From positions 186,001 to 250,000 of the forward strand of contig JAQTYQ010000002.1 in NCBI GenBank assembly GCA_028688225.1: 64,000 nt of DNA, written 5' to 3'. Below the pieces are notes generated by a model. The model saw nothing but the letters and a program-made list of their open reading frames with translations, searched no databases and was not told where the DNA came from. Shown here one piece after another: positions 59,418-64,000 of the stretch (the stretch's first letter is position 1; the number at the start of each line of letters is the position of its first letter). A program made the translations under genes and the position numbers. This DNA comes from Opitutaceae bacterium. GTDB lineage: Bacteria; Verrucomicrobiota; Verrucomicrobiia; Opitutales; Opitutaceae.

Positions 59418-60071
59418 ATGTCGCATGTATTCCCGAAGTGGTCGAACGCGCTGCCGCTGCAGATCATCCTCTATCTGTTCGTCCTCGGCGGCACGGTCAC
59501 GGCGGGGGTCACCTACTACTGCACGCCCAAATATCTGCGCGTCGGCTACGCCCCGGTGCAGCCCGTGCCCTACGACCACAGCCTGCACGCCGGGCAGCTC
59601 GGCCTCGACTGCCGCTACTGCCACAGCAACGTCGACCAGTCGGGCTTCGCCAACCTGCCGACGTCGCAGACGTGCATGAACTGCCACCAGCTGGTCAAGC
59701 CCCAGAGCCCGTTGCTGGCCGTCGTGCGTGCCAGCTATGAAAGCGGCGAGCCGGTGCCGTGGGTGCAGGTCCACCAGGCGCCCGACTATGTCTACTTCAA
59801 CCATGCGGTGCACGTGAACCGCGGCGTCAGCTGCGTCGAGTGCCACGGCAAGATCAACGAGATGCCCGTGGTCTACCATGCCAAGCCGCTGAGCATGAAA
59901 TTCTGCCTCACCTGCCACCGCGATCCCGCCCGCTTCCTCCGCGCCCCGGCGGACGTCTATAATCTCGATTCGCCGACCCTCGCCGCGCAGGGGCGCGCCG
60001 CCGACGCCGCCCGCCTGATCCGCGACGGGAAGATCAAACCGCCGGAGAGCTGCTCCGGCTGCCACCGATAG
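59418..60071 (+). CDS. actA: ActA, pentaheme cytochrome c subunit of alternative complex III
   Basis: A 217-residue protein with one N-terminal membrane helix (IILYLFVLGGTVTAGVTYY) and five CxxCH heme sites: CRYCH, CMNCH, CVECH, CLTCH and CSGCH. The number and order match ActA. The subunit sits on the periplasmic side and passes electrons from quinol oxidation to a cytochrome c or an oxidase. It is the first gene of the act operon, with actB 106 bases downstream. Confidence 0.92.
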   Translation: MSHVFPKWSNALPLQIILYLFVLGGTVTAGVTYYCTPKYLRVGYAPVQPVPYDHSLHAGQLGLDCRYCHSNVDQSGFANLPTSQTCMNCHQLVKPQSPLLAVVRASYESGEPVPWVQVHQAPDYVYFNHAVHVNRGVSCVECHGKINEMPVVYHAKPLSMKFCLTCHRDPARFLRAPADVYNLDSPTLAAQGRAADAARLIRDGKIKPPESCSGCHR

Positions 60072-60093
60072 GTTTCCGCCGGCGGCGGAAACC
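60071..60093. repeat. 10-bp stem hairpin between actA and actB
   Basis: GGTTTCCGCC (60071-60080) pairs exactly with GGCGGAAACC (60084-60093) around a three-base loop, starting at the last base of the actA stop codon. No T-run follows. It may protect the actA message end or lower read-through to actB. Confidence 0.75.
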
Positions 60094-60177
60094 TAATGCA
60101 ACCGGAATCCCAGACGCCATTTTTGCCACCCTTCCGAAAAAACCCTTCGAGCCCTGAATCCTGAACACTGAACCCGG

Positions 60178-63100
60178 ATGAAGCGCCAGGTCCAACATCC
60201 TGCCCCATCGGAACGCGAGCTGAACGGCCCGCGCTACTGGCGCAGCCTCGACGAGCTGGCCGCCACGCCCGGTTTTCGCGCCTACCTCGAGCGCGAGTTT
60301 CCCGAGGGGGCGGCCCGGCTCGACGGCGTCGACCGCCGCCAGTTTTTCAAGCTGATGGCGGCCTCCTTCGCCCTCGGCGGCATCGGCCTCGCCGGCTGCC
60401 GGCGGCCGGAGGCCTACGTGCTGCCCTACGGCAAGTCGGTGGAGGAGGTGAAACCCGGCCTGCCCCTGTATTTCGCCACCGCCCTGCCGCTGCGCCGGGC
60501 GGCCATCCCGCTCGTCGCCGAGACCTACCAGGGCCGTCCGACCAAGCTCGAGGGCAATCCCTCCTACGCGCCTCATGGCGGCGCCAGCAGCTTGCTGGCC
60601 CAGGCTTCGCTGCTCGACCTCTACGATCCCGACCGGGCCACGACGCACCTGCAGAACGGCGCGGCGTTTTCCGCCGCCGCCCTCAACGATCTGCTCGCCG
60701 CCATCGGCAATAAATACGCCGCCGGGCGCGGTGCGGGCCTGGCATTTCTGGCCGAGTCGTCCAGTTCGCCCACGCGGGCCGCGCTGGTGGCCCGGCTGCA
60801 GGAAAGATTTCCCGGGGCGGTCTGGGCCGAATACGAGCCCGTGGTCGATGAACCGCCGGTGGAGGCCGCGCGCCTCGCGTTCGGCCGCGACGTCAAGCCG
60901 GTCCATCGGTTCGCCCAAGCCCGCCGCATCGTCAGTCTCGACGGCGATTTTCTCCAGGCCGGGCCCGCGGCGCTGGCCGATGCGCGCAGCTTTGCCCGGG
61001 GCCGCCGCGTCACCTCGCCGGACGAGGCCGCCCGCATGAACCGCCTGTATGTGGCGGAAAGCGGGCTCACGATCACCGGCGCGATGGCCGACCACCGCCT
61101 GCGCATCGCCAGCAGCCATGTGCCGGCGCTGGCCGCCGCGCTCGCCGGCCGGGTGCTGGGCACGGACGCCTACGCCGCGCCCGCCGCCGGCCTCGACGTG
61201 AAGCCGGAATGGATCGCCGAGTGCGCCGCCGATCTGCTCGCCCATCGGGGCGAGAGCCTCGTGGTGGCGGGGGCTCATCAGCCGGTCGCGGTGCATGCGC
61301 TCGCCCATCTGATGAACGCCGCGCTCGGCAACATCGGCCGGACGGTTGATTTTGTCGCCGCGGAGCCCTCCGGCGCATCGACGATCCAGCAGCTGGCCGC
61401 CGCCATCAAGGCCGGCTCCGTCAAGACCCTGTTCATCCTCGGCGGCAATCCCGTCTACAACGCCCCGGCCGATCTCGACTGGACGGCGTTGCAAACGTCG
61501 GTGCCCGAGGTCATCCGGTACGGCGCTTACGTCGACGAAACCTCGGCGCCGGCCGGCGTGCACGTCGCGGCCACGCATTACCTCGAGTCCTGGGGCGACG
61601 CGCGGACAGCCGACGGCACCATCGTGCCGGTGCAGCCCATGATCCTCCCGTTGTTCGACGGGATGAACGAGCTCACCCTGCTGGCCCGCGTCCTCGGGGA
61701 TGCGGTCACCGACCCCTATACGCTCGTCTCCAACACCATCACCAGGCTGACGGGCGGCGATCCGGAGAAAGTCTTCCGCCGGTTCCTGTACGACGGCCTG
61801 CTGGAGGGCACGGCTTACCCGCCGGTCGGCGACCTGCCGGCGCGGGCCGACGCTGCCACCGCGATTCTCGCCGCCGCCCCCAGGAAACCGGAGGTGGGCG
61901 CCCAGGCCCTCGAGGTGCGTTTTGTGGCCGACTACAAGACCGACGACGGCCGCTTTGCCAACAACGGCTGGTTGCAGGAATGCCCCGATCCCATCACCCG
62001 GCTCACCTGGGACAACGCGATCCTCATCTCGCCCCGTCTGGCCGGGGAACTGAACATTCTTCCGCCATTGCGCGGGGTGCTGCCGGTGGCGCGGGACGAG
62101 GCCGCCGACTGGGTCAACGGCCGGGAGCAGGCGCACATCGGGGTGGTGCAGCTGGGCGGCCGCACCGTGCGCGGCCCGCTGCAGATCCAGCCCGGCCTTT
62201 CCAACTACACCATCATCCTGCCGCTGGGCTACGGCCGCACGCAGTCCGGCCGCGTCGGCACCGGCGCCGGTTTCAACGCCTACGCCCTGCGCACGGGCGG
62301 GACGATGCACGTCGCCACCGGCGCGACCATCGAGATCGTCCCGGGCGAGCGATACGTCCTCGCCAACACGCAGGAGCACTGGTCGATGGAGGGCCGCGAC
62401 CTCATCCGCGAGGCCAATGTCGACGAGTTCAAGGCGAACCCGGCGTTTGCCGCGGCGCTCGGACTGGAGGCGCACAGCCCGCCCTACGACGAGGCCAGCG
62501 CGGCGCGGCCGCTGGAGGAAAAGGTCACGGAAATCCCGCGCGGCAACTCGCTCTACACGACGCCGAAGTTCGACGGCCTGCACCAGTGGGGCATGTCGAT
62601 CGATCTCAACACCTGCATCGGCTGCCAGGCCTGCGTCGTCGCCTGTCAGGCGGAGAACAACATTCCGATCGTGGGCAAGGAGCAGGTGGCCCGCGGCCGC
62701 GAGATGCACTGGATCCGCATCGACCGCTATTATTCCGACGGGCGCATCGCCCCCGGCGCCTTTGGCGGGGCGGGCAACCGCGAAATCCCCGAGGATCCCC
62801 AGGTTTCCCTCGAGCCCATGGCCTGCCAGCAGTGCGAGCTGGCGCCCTGTGAAATGGTCTGTCCGGTCAACGCCACGGTGCACGACAACGAGGGCCTCAA
62901 CGTCATGGCGTACAACCGGTGCGTGGGCACGCGCTACTGCGCCAACAACTGCCCCTACAAGGTCCGCCGCTTCAATTATTTTGACTGGAACAAGCACGCC
63001 ACCGACGCCCTGTACCTGGGGCCGGTCGGCCGCCAGCAGGAAATGCCCGAGCTGCTCAAGATGGTGCGCAATCCCGAGGTCACCGTCCGCATGCGCGGCG

Positions 63101-63513
63101 TGATGGAGAAATGCACCTATTGCGTGCAGCGGATCGAGAACGCCAAGATCCGGCAGAAGGTGAAGGCGGCGCAGGCCGGCCACCCGGGCGACGTGATCGT
63201 GCGCGACGGCGCCGTCCGGACCGCCTGCCAGCAGGCCTGCCCGGTCGAGGCGATCGTGTTCGGCAACCTGCTCGACCCGGCCAGCGCGGTGCGGAAGACC
63301 AAGGCCCAGCCGCGCGATTATGCCGTGCTCGGCTACCTCAACGTCCGGCCGCGCACCACCTACCTCGGCAAGCTGCGCAACCCCAATCCGCGGATGCCGG
63401 ATTACGCCGGACTGCCGCTCAGCCGGCGCGAGGCCAATCTCAAAAATCCGGCGCCGGCGCACGCCGCGGGGGAGTCCGGAGATGGGAAGCAGGAGACGGG
63501 AGGACATCAGTGA
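60178..63513 (+). CDS. actB: ActB, molybdopterin-like/iron-sulfur fusion subunit of alternative complex III
   Basis: A 1,111-residue protein. A twin-arginine-type motif [23 protein letters not shown] (Arg 53-54) comes first. A long molybdopterin-oxidoreductase-like domain (about residues 75-760) follows, which in this family lacks the cofactor. The C-terminal domain has four cysteine groups: [11 protein letters not shown] (813), [13 protein letters not shown] (883), [11 protein letters not shown] (915) and CTYCV…ACQQACP (979 on), for several Fe-S clusters. It passes electrons within alternative complex III. The last residues ([14 protein letters not shown]) are coded by a G/A-rich repeat tract. 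Confidence 0.92.
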   Translation: MKRQVQHPAPSERELNGPRYWRSLDELAATPGFRAYLEREFPEGAARLDGVDRRQFFKLMAASFALGGIGLAGCRRPEAYVLPYGKSVEEVKPGLPLYFATALPLRRAAIPLVAETYQGRPTKLEGNPSYAPHGGASSLLAQASLLDLYDPDRATTHLQNGAAFSAAALNDLLAAIGNKYAAGRGAGLAFLAESSSSPTRAALVARLQERFPGAVWAEYEPVVDEPPVEAARLAFGRDVKPVHRFAQARRIVSLDGDFLQAGPAALADARSFARGRRVTSPDEAARMNRLYVAESGLTITGAMADHRLRIASSHVPALAAALAGRVLGTDAYAAPAAGLDVKPEWIAECAADLLAHRGESLVVAGAHQPVAVHALAHLMNAALGNIGRTVDFVAAEPSGASTIQQLAAAIKAGSVKTLFILGGNPVYNAPADLDWTALQTSVPEVIRYGAYVDETSAPAGVHVAATHYLESWGDARTADGTIVPVQPMILPLFDGMNELTLLARVLGDAVTDPYTLVSNTITRLTGGDPEKVFRRFLYDGLLEGTAYPPVGDLPARADAATAILAAAPRKPEVGAQALEVRFVADYKTDDGRFANNGWLQECPDPITRLTWDNAILISPRLAGELNILPPLRGVLPVARDEAADWVNGREQAHIGVVQLGGRTVRGPLQIQPGLSNYTIILPLGYGRTQSGRVGTGAGFNAYALRTGGTMHVATGATIEIVPGERYVLANTQEHWSMEGRDLIREANVDEFKANPAFAAALGLEAHSPPYDEASAARPLEEKVTEIPRGNSLYTTPKFDGLHQWGMSIDLNTCIGCQACVVACQAENNIPIVGKEQVARGREMHWIRIDRYYSDGRIAPGAFGGAGNREIPEDPQVSLEPMACQQCELAPCEMVCPVNATVHDNEGLNVMAYNRCVGTRYCANNCPYKVRRFNYFDWNKHATDALYLGPVGRQQEMPELLKMVRNPEVTVRMRGVMEKCTYCVQRIENAKIRQKVKAAQAGHPGDVIVRDGAVRTACQQACPVEAIVFGNLLDPASAVRKTKAQPRDYAVLGYLNVRPRTTYLGKLRNPNPRMPDYAGLPLSRREANLKNPAPAHAAGESGDGKQETGGHQ

Positions 63514-63640
63514 TGGCCGAGATTTTCCATTGCGGATTGCGGAGGCTCGTTACGGGCACGATCGAGTTCCCGGCGGCAATTGTTTTTCACGGGCTGGCTT
63601 CCTGCCTCCCGCCTCCGGCCTCCAGTCTCCGATATTACCC

Positions 63641-64000
63641 ATGATTCAGGCCGAACAAGCTTCCGCCGTTGCCGCCGCGGCGCTGGCCGAGGTCAGGCCG
63701 GCCGTTTTGCCGCGCCCGGTGCTGGTCGCGAACAATCGCAGCTTCGCGTGGATCACCGACAAGATCTGCGGCATCATCGAAGGACCGGCCCCGCGGTGGT
63801 GGTGGGTGTGCTTCGGCGTCGCGGTGTTTGTCGCTTCCTTCACGGTCGCCGGCCTCATCTATCTGGTCGGCACCGGCGTCGGCGTGTGGGGGCACCGCAG
63901 CCCGATCAACTGGGCGTGGGACATCGTCAACTTCGTCTTCTGGATCGGCATCGGCCACGCCGGCACCCTGATCTCCGCCATCCTGTGCCTGCTGCGCCAG
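63641..64000 (+). CDS. actC: ActC, NrfD-like membrane subunit of alternative complex III (partial)
   Basis: The first 120 codons of a gene that runs off the window. After an alanine-rich start, [18 protein letters not shown] leads into membrane helices ([22 protein letters not shown] and [23 protein letters not shown]). [11 protein letters not shown] is a family motif of ActC/NrfD proteins, which hold the quinol site. The 127 bases before it contain a CCTCCCGCCTCCGGCC-type repeat. Confidence 0.9.
   Translation, partial: MIQAEQASAVAAAALAEVRPAVLPRPVLVANNRSFAWITDKICGIIEGPAPRWWWVCFGVAVFVASFTVAGLIYLVGTGVGVWGHRSPINWAWDIVNFVFWIGIGHAGTLISAILCLLRQ

Noticed and set aside
59138-59740. 200-codon frame upstream of and overlapping actA
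   Set aside because: It shares DNA with actA in another frame and shows no motif; actA has five heme sites in the correct frame.
60034-63507. 1,157-codon minus-strand frame opposite actB
   Set aside because: It arises from strong third-position GC bias in actB. The forward protein has all cysteine motifs, and the reverse one is low-complexity.

Overview
The window is GC-rich chromosomal DNA that looks like a Verrucomicrobiota genome, most probably Opitutaceae. The placement rests on the alternative complex III genes at the right end, the abundance of four-helix-bundle (23S intervening-sequence type) genes, and the style of the dispersed intergenic repeats. It is inferred from gene content, not from a marker gene. 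No rRNA, tRNA or CRISPR array was seen.

Layout. (1) 0-5.7 kb: a MazF/PemK-like toxin gene and the 3' part of a GDP-mannose 3,5-epimerase-like gene. The epimerase is cut by an ISL3-family element (694-5585) with clear inverted ends and an 8-bp target duplication. That element is itself cut by a block holding an IS1634-family and an IS110-family transposase. (2) 5.9-7.8 kb: a metallo-beta-lactamase-fold hydrolase and a GbsR/MarR-type regulator. (3) 8-40.8 kb: a large surface-polysaccharide locus. It starts with amino-sugar genes (acetyltransferase, C-methyltransferase, aminotransferase) and a Wzx flippase. A tightly coupled nine-gene cassette follows (HpaI-type aldolase, methyltransferase, KdsB-like CMP transferase, Gfo/Idh/MocA oxidoreductase, SDR, AroB-like sugar-phosphate cyclase, 2-hydroxyacid dehydrogenase, YhcH/NanQ-like protein, GmhA-like SIS isomerase). 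After it come a sulfotransferase, several glycosyltransferases, a Wzy-like polymerase, a secreted beta-helix protein on the opposite strand, a PglD/PglE/PglC set, a GDP-mannose dehydratase, IS630 and IS3 elements, and a PglF/CapD-like dehydratase.

(4) 40.8-50.9 kb: a repeat-rich accessory stretch with four toxin-antitoxin pairs (MntA/HepT, HigBA, Phd/RelE, VapBC), a DUF4143 ATPase, a polyprenol-phosphate-type glycosyltransferase, a large membrane protein, and a four-helix-bundle gene split by a GIY-YIG nuclease cassette. Purine-rich tracts, degenerate CGGARC-type tracts and 36-bp tandem repeats fill the gaps and also lie in frame inside several genes. (5) 50.9-53.5 kb: an MBOAT O-acyltransferase, its SGNH-like partner, and a 54-residue single-pass microprotein ending in FIYVAF, which resembles DltX. 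(6) 53.6-58.8 kb: a TolC/HlyD/FtsX/LolD-type export system with a four-helix-bundle gene inside the operon. (7) 59.4-64 kb: actA, actB and the start of actC of alternative complex III.

The polysaccharide genes can be read together as follows. PglF, PglE and PglD would make UDP-diacetylbacillosamine-like sugar, PglC would start the lipid-linked unit, and glycosyltransferases would extend it with amino-, C-methyl-, GDP-mannose-derived and possibly unusual CMP-activated residues. Wzx and Wzy would export and polymerise it, with sulfation and O-acylation as late changes. The observations most worth follow-up are the uncharacterised CMP-sugar/cyclase cassette, the DltX-like microprotein, the in-frame repeat invasions of several proteins, and the GIY-YIG cassette inside a broken gene.
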